NCBI RefSeq assembly: GCF_014522265.1
Contig: NZ_CP017024.1
Span: forward strand, 62,001 to 126,000
Reading direction: 5' to 3'
DNA: 64,000 nt
DNA from: Pseudomonas oryzihabitans
GTDB lineage: Bacteria; Pseudomonadota; Gammaproteobacteria; Pseudomonadales; Pseudomonadaceae
Shown here: positions 46,183 to 54,954 of the stretch, piece by piece
Layout of the letters: the number at the start of each line of letters is the position of its first letter
How positions within the stretch are numbered: position 1 is the first letter of the stretch
Made by a program: the position numbers and the translations under genes
Notes under the pieces: generated by a model
Database searches by the model: none
What the model saw: the letters and a program-made list of their open reading frames with translations, nothing else
Told to the model about the DNA's origin: nothing

Positions 46183-47310
46183 TCAGCGATTGGCGATGGG
46201 CGTGAAGGCCCGCTGCTCGACACCGATGTAGTCCGCGCTGGGGCGGATGATGCGGTTGTCGGCGCGCTGCTCGAAGACGTGGGCGCACCAGCCGGCCGTG
46301 CGCGAGCAGACGAAGATCGGCGTGAACAGCAGCGTCGGGATACCGAGGAAGTGATAGGCCGAGGCATGGTAGAAGTCGGCGTTGGGGAACAGCCCCTTCT
46401 CTTCCTTCATGGTGCGGTCGATGGCCTCCGAGACCGGGAACAGCACGCTGTCGCCCGCCTCCGCCGCCAGTTGCCGGGCGTAGTCCTTGATCACCTCGTT
46501 GCGCGGATCGCTGTCGCGGTAGATGGCGTGGCCGAAGCCCATCACCTTTTCCTTGCGTTCGAGCATCTGCTTGAGGCCGGTGACCGCTTCCTCGGGCGAG
46601 GCGAAGCGTTCGATCAGCGCCATGGCCGCCTCGTTGGCGCCGCCATGCAGTGGGCCGCGCAGGGAGCCGATGGCGCCGGTGACGCAGGAATAGAGGTCGG
46701 ACAGCGTCGAGGCGCAGACCCGGGCGGTAAAGGTGGAGGCGTTGAATTCGTGCTCGGCATAGAGGATCAGCGAGACGTTCATCACCCGGGCATGCAGATC
46801 GCTGGGTGCCTTGCCGTGCAGCAGGGTGAGGAAGTGGCTGGCGATGTCCGGGGCGTCACTGCTGCAGTCGATACGAGTGCCGCGCTGACTGAAGTGATAC
46901 CAGTAGAGCAGGATCGCCGGAAAGGCGCCGAGCAGGCGATCGGCCACCTGCTGCTGGTCGGCGAAGCTGTGCTCCGGCTCCAGGGTGCCGAGCAAGGAGG
47001 CGCCGGTGCGCATCACATCCATGGGGTGGGCACTGGCGGGAATGCGCTCCAGGCCTTCCTTGAGCGGCTGCGGCAGGTCGCGCAACGCCGCCAGGCGCTG
47101 GCGATAGGCGTCCAGTTGCGCCTGAGTGGGCAATTCGCCATAGAGCAACAGGTGGGCGACTTCCTCGAAGTCGGCTCCTGCCGCCAGTTCACGGATGTCA
47201 TAGCCCCGGTAGGTGAGGCCGGCGCCGGTCTTGCCGACGGTGCAAAGCGCGGTGCGGCCGGCGACCTGGCCACGCAGGCCGGCGCCGCCGAGGGTTTTGC
47301 TGTCTGCCAT
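46183..47310 (-). CDS. prpC: 2-methylcitrate synthase
   Basis: 375 aa citrate-synthase-fold enzyme that condenses propionyl-CoA with oxaloacetate. Signatures: LTYRGYDIRELAAGADFEEVAHLLLYGELPT near the start, EHEFNASTFTARVCASTLSD and the active-site KVMGFGHAIYRDSDPRNEVIK (His/Asp). The size and LTYRGYDI motif separate it from housekeeping GltA. RBS AGAGGAGCGAG upstream of ATG 47310. Confidence 0.95.
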   Translation of the reverse strand: MADSKTLGGAGLRGQVAGRTALCTVGKTGAGLTYRGYDIRELAAGADFEEVAHLLLYGELPTQAQLDAYRQRLAALRDLPQPLKEGLERIPASAHPMDVMRTGASLLGTLEPEHSFADQQQVADRLLGAFPAILLYWYHFSQRGTRIDCSSDAPDIASHFLTLLHGKAPSDLHARVMNVSLILYAEHEFNASTFTARVCASTLSDLYSCVTGAIGSLRGPLHGGANEAAMALIERFASPEEAVTGLKQMLERKEKVMGFGHAIYRDSDPRNEVIKDYARQLAAEAGDSVLFPVSEAIDRTMKEEKGLFPNADFYHASAYHFLGIPTLLFTPIFVCSRTAGWCAHVFEQRADNRIIRPSADYIGVEQRAFTPIANR

Positions 47311-47404
47311 CGTCTCGCTCCTCTTGGAGTTGTTGTGCGAAAAAGCGGGCGTTCAAAGCTTTCTTTACGATCTCGCGAGCTAGCGACAAACAAGGCGGAA
47401 GTGG

Positions 47405-47460
47405 CTGAGGAAGCGGATCGGACTCGCGCTCGAGTTTACGAGTGGTAAATGAGCATTCCG
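47405..47460 (+). repeat. 56-bp interspersed repeat, copy 2
   Basis: Begins CTGAGGAAGCGGATCGG and ends GAGCATTCCG; matches 37751-37806. The internal hairpin is GTTTAC-GAGTG-GTAAAT. Lies in the 207-bp gap between prpC and prpB. Confidence 0.7.
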
Positions 47461-47517
47461 ACCGGGCTGGCGACCCAGGCCACTTCCAACGCAGTTTGGC
47501 CGACGCGCAGCAGATCG

Positions 47518-48405
47518 TTAGGATTTCTGCTGCTGGAACAGGCGATCCAACTGGTCCTCATACCTGTGATAGTCGATGCGGTCATAGAGCTCGGCGCGGG
47601 TCTGCATGGTGTCGACCACTGCCTGCTGGCTGCCGTCGCGGCGGATCGCCGTATAGACGTTCTCGGCGGCGCGATTGGCCGCGCGGAAGGCCGACAGCGG
47701 ATAGAGCACCAGGCTCACGTCGGCGCCGGCCAGTTGCTCGGTGGTGAACAGCGGCGTAGCACCGAACTCTGTGATGTTGGCCAGGATCGGCACCTCTACC
47801 GCCTGGGCGAACTGGCGGTACATGGGCAGCTCGGTGATGGCCTCGGGAAAGATCATGTCGGCGCCGGCCTCGACGCATGCGCAGGCGCGGTCGATGGCGG
47901 CCTGCAGGCCCTCCACCGCCAGGGCGTCGGTGCGCGCCATGATGACGAAGTCGGGATCGGTGCGGGCATCCACCGCCGCCTTGATGCGATCGACCATCTC
48001 CTGCTGGCTGACGATTTCCTTGCCCGGCCGATGGCCGCAACGCTTGGCGCCCACCTGATCCTCGATGTGCATGGCCGCCGCGCCGGCCTTGATCAGGGCG
48101 CGGGTGGTGCGCGCCACGTTGAAGGCCGAGGCACCGAAGCCGGTGTCGACATCCACCAGCAATGGCAGGTCGCAGACATCGGTGATGCGGCGGACGTCGA
48201 TCAGCACGTCTTCCAGGCCGCTGATGCCCAGGTCCGGCAGCCCCAGGGAGCCGGCCGCGACGCCGCCGCCGGACAGGTAGACGGCCTGGAAGCCGGCGTG
48301 CCTGGCCAGCAGCGCATGATTGGCGTTGAGGGTGCCGACCACCTGCAGCGGGCGTTCGGCGGCGACGGCGGCGCGGAATTTCTGGCCGGGACTGACGGCA
48401 GGCAT
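47518..48405 (-). CDS. prpB: 2-methylisocitrate lyase
   Basis: 295 aa, ICL/PEP-mutase superfamily; cleaves 2-methylisocitrate into pyruvate and succinate. Contains the catalytic [11 protein letters not shown] loop, Mg-binding [16 protein letters not shown] and [15 protein letters not shown] 48405 lies only 4 bp from the end of the GntR gene, so prpR and prpB are co-transcribed. Confidence 0.96.
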   Translation of the reverse strand: MPAVSPGQKFRAAVAAERPLQVVGTLNANHALLARHAGFQAVYLSGGGVAAGSLGLPDLGISGLEDVLIDVRRITDVCDLPLLVDVDTGFGASAFNVARTTRALIKAGAAAMHIEDQVGAKRCGHRPGKEIVSQQEMVDRIKAAVDARTDPDFVIMARTDALAVEGLQAAIDRACACVEAGADMIFPEAITELPMYRQFAQAVEVPILANITEFGATPLFTTEQLAGADVSLVLYPLSAFRAANRAAENVYTAIRRDGSQQAVVDTMQTRAELYDRIDYHRYEDQLDRLFQQQKS

Positions 48406-48409
48406 GGCG

Positions 48410-49111
48410 TTACCTCGACTGATCTTGGACTAGGGGATGGTGCTGCAGATTGCGCTTGGAAGCGGCGATGTGGCGGCGCATCAGCAGCTCGGCCAGTTCG
48501 CCATCGCCCTCGGCCAGGGCATCGAGGATGCGATGGTGCTCGGCGAAGGCCTGGCGCGGTCGATTGGGAGTGGCGGAGACCTTGAGCCGATACATGCGCA
48601 CCAGATGATAGAGCTCGCCGCAGAGCAGCCGCACCAGCATGCCGTTGCCGCTGGCCTGGATGATGCGGTAGTGGAAGTCGTGGTCGCCTTCCTGCAGGTA
48701 GTAGCCGGTGCCGGCCTGGAACGCCGGGTCGCGCTCGTGGGTGTCCAGCAACTGGCGCAATTCGTCGATGCCCTGGGGCGTGAGGCGTTCGGCCGCCAGG
48801 CGGCAGGCCATGCCTTCGAGGGATTCGCGGATTTCGTAGAGTTCGACCAGTTCGGCCAGGCTCAGGGCGGCGACCCGGGCGCCGGCATGGGGCACCCGCA
48901 CCACCAGGCGCTGGCCTTCCAGCCGGTGGATGGCTTCGCGCAGCGGTCCGCGGCTGATGCCATAGGTGCGGGCCAGCTCCGGCTCGGAAATCTTGCTACC
49001 CGGCGCCACATCGCCACGGACGATGGCCTCGCGGATCCGCCGGAACACCTGCTCGGAGAGGGTCCCGCTGTCGGTCTCGGGCGCTTCGGCCTGGAGGGGG
49101 CTATCGATCAT
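48410..49111 (-). CDS. prpR: GntR/FCD-family regulator of the methylcitrate operon
   Basis: 233 aa. ATG 49111 chosen because AAGGTG lies 6-8 nt upstream; GTG 49120 would be inside that site. Gnt[47 protein letters not shown] and an FCD effector domain with metal-binding His residues ([19 protein letters not shown]). First gene before prpB-prpC-prpD, so a local repressor. Two copies of the palindrome TTGTCGACAA lie at its start. Confidence 0.9.
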   Translation of the reverse strand: MIDSPLQAEAPETDSGTLSEQVFRRIREAIVRGDVAPGSKISEPELARTYGISRGPLREAIHRLEGQRLVVRVPHAGARVAALSLAELVELYEIRESLEGMACRLAAERLTPQGIDELRQLLDTHERDPAFQAGTGYYLQEGDHDFHYRIIQASGNGMLVRLLCGELYHLVRMYRLKVSATPNRPRQAFAEHHRILDALAEGDGELAELLMRRHIAASKRNLQHHPLVQDQSR

Positions 49112-49119
49112 TGTCGACA
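49111..49119. promoter_or_regulatory. TTGTCGACA operator over the prpR start
   Basis: TTGTCGACA at 49111-49119, overlapping the start codon; its fuller palindromic twin is 55 bp upstream at 49174-49183. Position suggests autoregulation by PrpR. Confidence 0.55.
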
Positions 49120-49173
49120 CCTTTTGTGTTTATGGGCTGAATAACTACGCCTGAACGCCTTATCAGTCAATAT

Positions 49174-49183
49174 TTGTCGACAA
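49174..49183. promoter_or_regulatory. TTGTCGACAA operator upstream of prpR
   Basis: Perfect 10-bp palindrome TTGTCGACAA, preceded by an AT-rich patch (TCAGTCAATA). Similar ATTGTCGACAAT sites are associated with GntR/FCD regulators of propionate genes (recalled). Lies between prpR and pabB. Confidence 0.55.
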
Positions 49184-49264
49184 TCCGGCTGTGACAGCCT
49201 GTATCTCGCTCCGCCAGAGGCGGTTCGCTACACTAGCGCGCCGTCCCTCCCAGCCGATTTCGCC

Positions 49265-50608
49265 ATGCCCCTCTGCCACCTGCATCCCCTGCCCTACCAC
49301 GCCGATCCCACGGTGCGTTTCACCCTGCTGCAGGGCGAACCCGGCGCGGTGCTGCTGGATTCAGGGCGGCCGCTTGCCGAGCGGGGTCGCTACGACCTCA
49401 TGGCGGCCTGGCCGCTGCAGGTGCTGCAGCCCGCTGCCGGTGAAACGGGCCAGGCCTTCTTCACGCGGACGCGCGCGGCCCTGGCCAGCCTGGGTCGCGC
49501 CGACCTGCCGGCTGGTGCGGACCTGCCCTTCGCCGGTGGCCTGCTGGGCTATCTCGGCTACGACTTCGGCCGGCGCCTGGAGCGCCTGCCCGCGGGCGCC
49601 CGCGCCGACCTGGCATTGCCCGATGCGCGCCTGGGCCTCCATGCCTGGGCGCTGGTCAGCGATCACCAGGCCCGCACCAGCCAACTGGTCTGCCATCCGG
49701 CGCTGGACGCCGGGGAACGCCAGCGACTGATCGCCCTGTTCGACACCGGGGCGGCGCCCAGGGCCGAGGGCTTCCGGCTGACCGCCCCCTTCGCCGCCGA
49801 CATCGACCAGCCCACCTATCGCCAGCGCATCGAGGCCATCCAGGCCTATATCGCCGCCGGCGACTGCTATCAGGTCAACTTCGCCCAGCGCTTTCGCGCG
49901 CCCTTCCAGGGTTCGCCCTGGACCGCCTACCAGGCCCTGCGCGCGGCCTGCCCGACGCCCTTCTCCGGCTATCTGGCACTGGAGCGCGGCGCCCTGCTCA
50001 GCCATTCGCCGGAGCGTTTCCTGCGGGTGAGCCGTGGCCAGGTGGAAACCCGCCCGATCAAGGGTACTCGCCCGCGCCGCGCCGACCCGGCCGCCGATGC
50101 CGGCGAAGCCCGCGCGCTGCTGGCCAGCCCCAAGGATCGCGCCGAGAACCTGATGATCGTCGACCTGCTGCGCAACGACCTGGGGCGCAGTTGCCGCATC
50201 GGCTCGGTGCGGGTGCCCGAGTTGTTCGCCCTGGAGAGCTATCCCAACGTCCATCACCTGGTCAGCGCCGTCACCGGCGAATTGGCCACGGGCCTGGACG
50301 CCCTCGACCTCCTGGCCGGCAGCTTTCCCGGTGGCTCCATCACCGGCGCGCCGAAGATCCGCGCCATGCAGATCATCGACGAGCTGGAGGAAACCCGCCG
50401 CGGCCCCTACTGCGGCTCGCTGCTCTATCTGGACGTGCGCGGCGAGAGCGACAGCTCCATCCTGATCCGCAGCCTACTTGCCGAAGACGGCATGCTCAGT
50501 TGCTGGGGCGGCGGCGGCATCGTCATGGATTCCCACTGGGCCGACGAATACGCCGAATCCCTGGCCAAGGTGCGGGTGCTGCTGGAGACGCTGGAGACCC
50601 ACAGCTGA
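49265..50608 (+). CDS. pabB: Aminodeoxychorismate synthase component I
   Basis: 447 aa, converts chorismate plus PabA-derived ammonia to 4-amino-4-deoxychorismate for folate. Chorismate-binding domain complete: YIAAGDCYQVNFAQRF, ETRPIKGTRPR (the PIKGT signature), SFPGGSITGAPKIRAMQIIDEL and YCGSLLYLD. The PIKGT (not PIAGT) sequence favours PabB over TrpE. Followed after 48 bp by a CysH-like gene. Confidence 0.95.
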   Translation: MPLCHLHPLPYHADPTVRFTLLQGEPGAVLLDSGRPLAERGRYDLMAAWPLQVLQPAAGETGQAFFTRTRAALASLGRADLPAGADLPFAGGLLGYLGYDFGRRLERLPAGARADLALPDARLGLHAWALVSDHQARTSQLVCHPALDAGERQRLIALFDTGAAPRAEGFRLTAPFAADIDQPTYRQRIEAIQAYIAAGDCYQVNFAQRFRAPFQGSPWTAYQALRAACPTPFSGYLALERGALLSHSPERFLRVSRGQVETRPIKGTRPRRADPAADAGEARALLASPKDRAENLMIVDLLRNDLGRSCRIGSVRVPELFALESYPNVHHLVSAVTGELATGLDALDLLAGSFPGGSITGAPKIRAMQIIDELEETRRGPYCGSLLYLDVRGESDSSILIRSLLAEDGMLSCWGGGGIVMDSHWADEYAESLAKVRVLLETLETHS

Positions 50609-50656
50609 TCCGGCTTTGCTACCATGGCGGCATCCCTTCCCCGGCTGGAGCCCGCC

Positions 50657-51277
50657 ATGTCTCTCGATCTCGCCCGCATCAACGCCGACCTCGGCCGCGA
50701 TCCCGAAAAGCTCGTCGCCTGGGCCCTGGGCCTGGGTAAGAGCGCCATCGTCACCACCAACTTCCGCCCCTTCGAGGCGGTGATCCTGCACCTGGTCAGC
50801 CAGGTCAAGCCGGATATCCCGGTGGTCTGGATGGATAGCGGCTACAACACCCCCGCCACCTACCGCTGCGCCGACGAGATCGTGCGCAAGCTCGGTCTCA
50901 ACCTGGTGACCTACCTGCCCAGGCGCTCCCGCGCCCATCGCGAGGCCATCGACGGCCCGGTGCCGGGTCTGGACGATCCCCGCCACGCCGCCTTCACCGA
51001 AGAGGTCAAGCTGGAACCCTTCGCCCGCGCCCTGCGCGAGACGGCGCCCGAGGTCTGGTTCACCGCCCTGCGCGCCACCGACACCGCGGTGCGCGCCCAG
51101 ATGGATCCGGTCAGCGTCAATCCGGACGGCCTGATCAAGGTCGCGCCGCTGCTGCACTGGACCTCCAAGGACCTCTACCAGTACCTCACCGCCCACGACC
51201 TGCCCAACGAATTCGACTACTTCGACCCCACCAAGGGTGACGAAAACCGCGAGTGCGGCCTGCACCTCGCCCACTGA
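50657..51277 (+). CDS. Short PAPS/APS reductase-like protein
   Basis: 206 aa, adenylylsulfate-reductase fold. Keeps WMDSGYNTPATYRCADEI, TGLRA-like FTALRATDTAVR, and the C-terminal ECGLH active-site Cys. It lacks the CC...CxxC iron-sulfur cysteines of the assimilatory APS reductase CysH used by pseudomonads, and the PP-loop is degenerate (TTNFRPFEAV). So this is a paralog, either a PAPS-type reductase or something else; not the main sulfate-assimilation enzyme. Confidence 0.82.
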   Translation: MSLDLARINADLGRDPEKLVAWALGLGKSAIVTTNFRPFEAVILHLVSQVKPDIPVVWMDSGYNTPATYRCADEIVRKLGLNLVTYLPRRSRAHREAIDGPVPGLDDPRHAAFTEEVKLEPFARALRETAPEVWFTALRATDTAVRAQMDPVSVNPDGLIKVAPLLHWTSKDLYQYLTAHDLPNEFDYFDPTKGDENRECGLHLAH

Positions 51278-51338
51278 GTCGATACCTCCCGCGCGCTCGA
51301 TTCCGGGCGCGCGCTCTGCTCCTGCTGAACCATCGCCC

Positions 51339-52619
51339 ATGACTGCTTCCCGCCCTATCCACTCCCGCAAGGGCGTCTTTGCCGTGGTGCTCGGCAACGC
51401 CGTGGAGTTTTTCGACTTCGGCGTCTACGCCACCTTCGCCGTGCTGATCGGCCAGGTGTTCTTTCCTTCGCAGAATGCCTTCGCCAGCCTGATGGCCAGC
51501 GTCATCACCTTTGGCGTCGGCTTCGTCGTCCGGCCGCTGGGCGCCGTTCTCATCGGCGCCTGGGCAGACCGCGTCGGGCGCAAGCCGGCGATGCTGCTGA
51601 CCATGGTGCTGATGGCCCTGGGCACCGGTGGCATCGCCGTGCTGCCAGGCTACGAGCAGATCGGCATCGCCGCGCCCATCCTGCTGGTGCTGACGCGGCT
51701 GTTGCAGGGCCTGGCCTGGGGTGGCGAGGCCGGCCCGGCCACCACCTACATCCTGGAGGCGGCGCCGCTGCACAAGAGAGGCACCTACGCCTGCTGGCAG
51801 GTCGTGGCCCAGGGGCTGGCCGCGGTAGCGGCCGGCCTGATCGGCTACGGCCTGACCCTCTGGCTGACACCGGAGCAGCTGCTGGCCTGGGGCTGGCGCC
51901 TGCCCTTCCTGCTGGGCCTGGCGATCCTGCCCATCGGCCTCTATATCCGCCGGGGCCTGGTGGATACCCATGTCGGCGAAACCCGGGGTACCGGCGCGGT
52001 GCTGGGCGAGGTGCTGGCCACCCAGCGGCGGCCACTGCTGCTGGGGCTGCTGATCCTCTCCGGCAGCACCATCACCCAGTACTTCCTCAACTACATGACC
52101 ACCTTCGCCCTGGTGGAACTGAAGCTGCCGACCGGGACCGCCATGCTCGCCACCCTGGTGATGGGCGCGGCCATGGCGGTCTGCTCGATCCTGGGCGGGG
52201 TGCTCAGCGATCGCTATGGCCGGCGCATCGTACTGATCCTGCCGCGACTGCTGTTGCTGGTGCTGCTCTATCCGGCGCTGCAGCTCATCACCCAGGCACC
52301 CGGGCCGGGCACCTTCCTGCTGACCCTGGCGGTGCTCTCCGGCCTGCACGGCATGAGTGGCGCCGCCCTGATCGTGCTGCTGGTGGAAAGCTTTCCGCAG
52401 CGGGTGCGGGCGACCGGCTTCTCGCTGGTCTATGCGCTGGGGGTGGCGGCCTTCGGCGGCACCGCCCAGATCGTGGTGACCTGGCTGATCGGCGCCACCG
52501 GCGACCGTATGGCGCCGGCCGCCTACCTGCTGGTGGCCAACCTGGTGTGTCTCGGCGCCGCCTGGTTCGCCGCCGAGACCTGTCCGGGGCGTCAGCCGGC
52601 GGAACGCTCCGCGGCATAA
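51339..52619 (+). CDS. MFS transporter, metabolite:H+ symporter family
   Basis: 426 aa, ATG 51339. Helix-1 motif NAVEFFDFGVYATFAVLIGQ, loop 2-3 ADRVGRKPAMLL, helix 4 LTRLLQGLAWGGEAGPATTYI. Same superfamily as the gene at 23314 but a different substrate group. It overlaps the convergent MFS gene by 28 bp at the 3' ends. Confidence 0.9.
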   Translation: MTASRPIHSRKGVFAVVLGNAVEFFDFGVYATFAVLIGQVFFPSQNAFASLMASVITFGVGFVVRPLGAVLIGAWADRVGRKPAMLLTMVLMALGTGGIAVLPGYEQIGIAAPILLVLTRLLQGLAWGGEAGPATTYILEAAPLHKRGTYACWQVVAQGLAAVAAGLIGYGLTLWLTPEQLLAWGWRLPFLLGLAILPIGLYIRRGLVDTHVGETRGTGAVLGEVLATQRRPLLLGLLILSGSTITQYFLNYMTTFALVELKLPTGTAMLATLVMGAAMAVCSILGGVLSDRYGRRIVLILPRLLLLVLLYPALQLITQAPGPGTFLLTLAVLSGLHGMSGAALIVLLVESFPQRVRATGFSLVYALGVAAFGGTAQIVVTWLIGATGDRMAPAAYLLVANLVCLGAAWFAAETCPGRQPAERSAA

Positions 52620-53902
52620 CCCTCTTCCCGCCGATTCTTGCGCTCCAGGCGGACGTAGACGAGGCCGGTGAGCAAGAGGCCGAACAGCAGCACCGCGGCC
52701 AGCAGATAGAGCCCCGAGGCCAGGGTGCCGGTGGCCGCCTTGAGCGCGCCGATACCATAGGGGCCGAGATAACCGCCGAGATTGCCCACCGAGTTGATCA
52801 GGGCGATACCGGCGGCGGCGCTGGCCCCGGCGAAGAAGCGCCCCGGCAGGGTCCAGAACAGCGCGGTGAGGGAAAACAGACAGAAGGCCACCACCGACAG
52901 CGCCGCCAGTTGCAGCACGGCAGTGCCGAACCAGGCGCTGCCGGCCATGGCCAGGGCACCCACCCCATAGAGCACGGCCAGGTGGCCATAGCGATCGCCC
53001 AGGCGATCGGAACTGCGCGGCACGATGAGCAGGCCGAGAATGCCGAAGGCGTAGGGAATGGCGGAAATGAAGCCCGTGGTGAGATCGCTGCCGCCGAACT
53101 GGTGGATCAGCGTCGGCAGCCACAGCCCCAGGCCATAGATGCTCAGGGTCACCGGCAGATAATAGAGCGCCAAGAGCAGCACGCGGCGATCCTTGAGCGC
53201 ATGCAGGGGATTGCCATGGCGGGTCTGGTCGAAGAGGTGCAGGTCCTTTTCCAGCTCCGTTGCCAGCCAGCGCTTTTCATCGGCGTCCAGCCAGGCGACC
53301 TGTTGCGGACCATCCGGCAACCGGGTCAGGGTGGGCCAGGCCAGCAGCACCGCCGGCGCGCCGATGCAGAGGAACAGCCACTGCCAGCCGTGCAGACCGA
53401 GTGCGCCATCCAGTTGCAGGAGCATGCCCGATAGCGGTCCCGTCACCAGCATGGCGATGGGCTGGGAGAGGATGAACAGCCCCATGATCTTGCCGCGATG
53501 GCGTACCGGGAACCACTGGGTGAGGTAATAGAGCACGCCGGGAAAGAAGCCGGCCTCGGCCGCACCCAGCAGGAAGCGCATGACATAGAAGCTGTTCGGT
53601 CCCTGGACGAAGGCCATGCCCATGGTGATGGCACCCCAGGTCACCAGGATGCGGGCGAACCAGCGGCGCGCACCGAAGCGCTCCAGCAGCAGGTTGCTGG
53701 GCACCTCGCAGAGGAAATAACCGATGAAGAACAGTCCGGCACCAAGGCCATAGGCGGCATCGCCGATGCCGATGTCGGCGCCCATGTGCAGCTTGGCAAA
53801 GCCCACGGCAGAGCGGTCGATGTAGGCGACCAGATAGAGCAATACGAGAAAGGGGACCAGCTTGAGCGTGATCCGACGGATGAGGGCGGATTCAGGGTGC
53901 AT
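52592..53902 (-). CDS. MFS transporter, anion:cation symporter (sugar-acid) family
   Basis: 436 aa. Signature ACS motifs AYIDRSAVGFAKLHM and FIGYFLCEVPSNLLLERFGARRWFARILVTWG, LLGAAEAGFFPGVLYYLTQWFP. Relatives import galactonate, glucarate or similar sugar acids. Divergent from the GntR/FCD genes and lactonase, so a role in sugar-acid uptake for that cluster is likely. Confidence 0.92.
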   Translation of the reverse strand: MHPESALIRRITLKLVPFLVLLYLVAYIDRSAVGFAKLHMGADIGIGDAAYGLGAGLFFIGYFLCEVPSNLLLERFGARRWFARILVTWGAITMGMAFVQGPNSFYVMRFLLGAAEAGFFPGVLYYLTQWFPVRHRGKIMGLFILSQPIAMLVTGPLSGMLLQLDGALGLHGWQWLFLCIGAPAVLLAWPTLTRLPDGPQQVAWLDADEKRWLATELEKDLHLFDQTRHGNPLHALKDRRVLLLALYYLPVTLSIYGLGLWLPTLIHQFGGSDLTTGFISAIPYAFGILGLLIVPRSSDRLGDRYGHLAVLYGVGALAMAGSAWFGTAVLQLAALSVVAFCLFSLTALFWTLPGRFFAGASAAAGIALINSVGNLGGYLGPYGIGALKAATGTLASGLYLLAAVLLFGLLLTGLVYVRLERKNRREEGYAAERSAG

Positions 53903-53960
53903 GGCGTTCTCCGACTTGTTGTTGTTGTGCGGTTGAAGCGCAGATCGCTCAAAATTCTAA

Positions 53961-54032
53961 CGTACTATCATTGAATCGTTAAATACCCTGATCAGGCCAT
54001 TAATCGGCTCTTAAGGTTATTTTGATAATACT
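53961..54032. promoter_or_regulatory. AT-rich divergent promoter zone with TGATANTA motifs
   Basis: TGATAATACT (54023-54032) and, on the other strand, AATGATAGTACG (53961-53972). A related TGATATTATG reads on the minus strand at 56715-56724 upstream of araF. These could be half-sites for one of the GntR proteins. Tentative. Confidence 0.3.
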
Positions 54033-54103
54033 AAAATATTGTTACGAAGTGGGAGATCTTACCTCTTGATTTCCGCTGATCCCCGTTACAGAGCCGCTTG
54101 GCC

Positions 54104-54125
54104 CGCGATAACATCGGTTATCGCG
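54104..54125. promoter_or_regulatory. Perfect inverted repeat upstream of the GntR gene
   Basis: CGCGATAAC-ATCG-GTTATCGCG, 9-bp arms with a 4-bp spacer. Ends 45 bp before the ATG at 54171, with TATAGT (54136-54141) as a possible -10 between. Likely operator for GntR autoregulation. Confidence 0.6.
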
Positions 54126-54170
54126 CTGATGGTGTTATAGTGATGGCACGACGACTTCGGATGCCTTTCG

Positions 54171-54925
54171 ATGAATTACAAGACACCGCTGCCGCGCAAA
54201 AGCAGACACGCTCGCATCGTTCATGAGCTCGGCACCCAGATCGTGTCCGGGCACTTCCTGCCAGAACAGCGCCTGCCCCCGAGGCGCAGCTGTGCGAAGA
54301 GTACGAAGTGAGCCGCCCCGTCCTGCGTGAGGCCACCCGGGTGCTCGTGGCCAAGGGTCTGGTCAGGTCCAAGCCCAAGGTCGGAACCGTAGTCAAACCA
54401 CGCAACGAGTGGCATCTGCTCGATCCGGACGTGCTCCATTGGCTGCTGGAGAGCGATTCGCGGCACAGCTTCTACGAGACCCTGGTCAAGGTGCGCAACA
54501 TCATCGAGCCGGAGGTCGCCGCCATGGCGGCTGCCAACGCCCAGCCCGAAGACGTCAAGGCCATCGAGGACGCCTACCAGCGGATGGAGCAGGCGGCGGA
54601 CATCGCCAACATGGCCGAGCCGGACATGGCCTTCCATCTGTCCATCGCCACGGCCACCCACAACGAATTGCTGACTCACCTCTACAGCATCATGCTGCTG
54701 CCGGTGCGGGACTATCTGGAACGCTCCTCGGCGCTGTTCGCCGCCGGAGACAGCCTCAACCTGCTGGTCTCCCGGCACAAGGCGATCCTTACCGCGATCC
54801 AGCACCGTGATCCGCTGACCGCCCGCCACGCCGCCATCGCCCAGTTGGCCGGTGTCGATGACATGGTCGCCGAAGCCTTCCGGCCGCAGCCCTTGTCTGA
54901 AGGTGAAATTTCGTATGATCATTGA
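54171..54925 (+). pseudogene. GntR/FCD-family regulator, frameshifted
   Basis: N-terminal frame from ATG 54171 (MNYKTPLPRKSRHARIVHEL) reads to EQRLP; the rest (PEAQLCEEYEVSRPVLREATR, then FCD domain with LSIATATHNELLTHLY and SRHKAILTAIQ) is in another frame. CTGCCCCCGAG at 54273-54283 has five C where six would keep the frame (54276-54280). Restoring one C gives 251 aa. DgoR/KdgR/FadR-like FCD type. Regulation of the sugar genes beside it is inferred. Confidence 0.85.
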
Positions 54926-54954
54926 GGGCAAGAACCCACTCGCGGTATGCCCTT

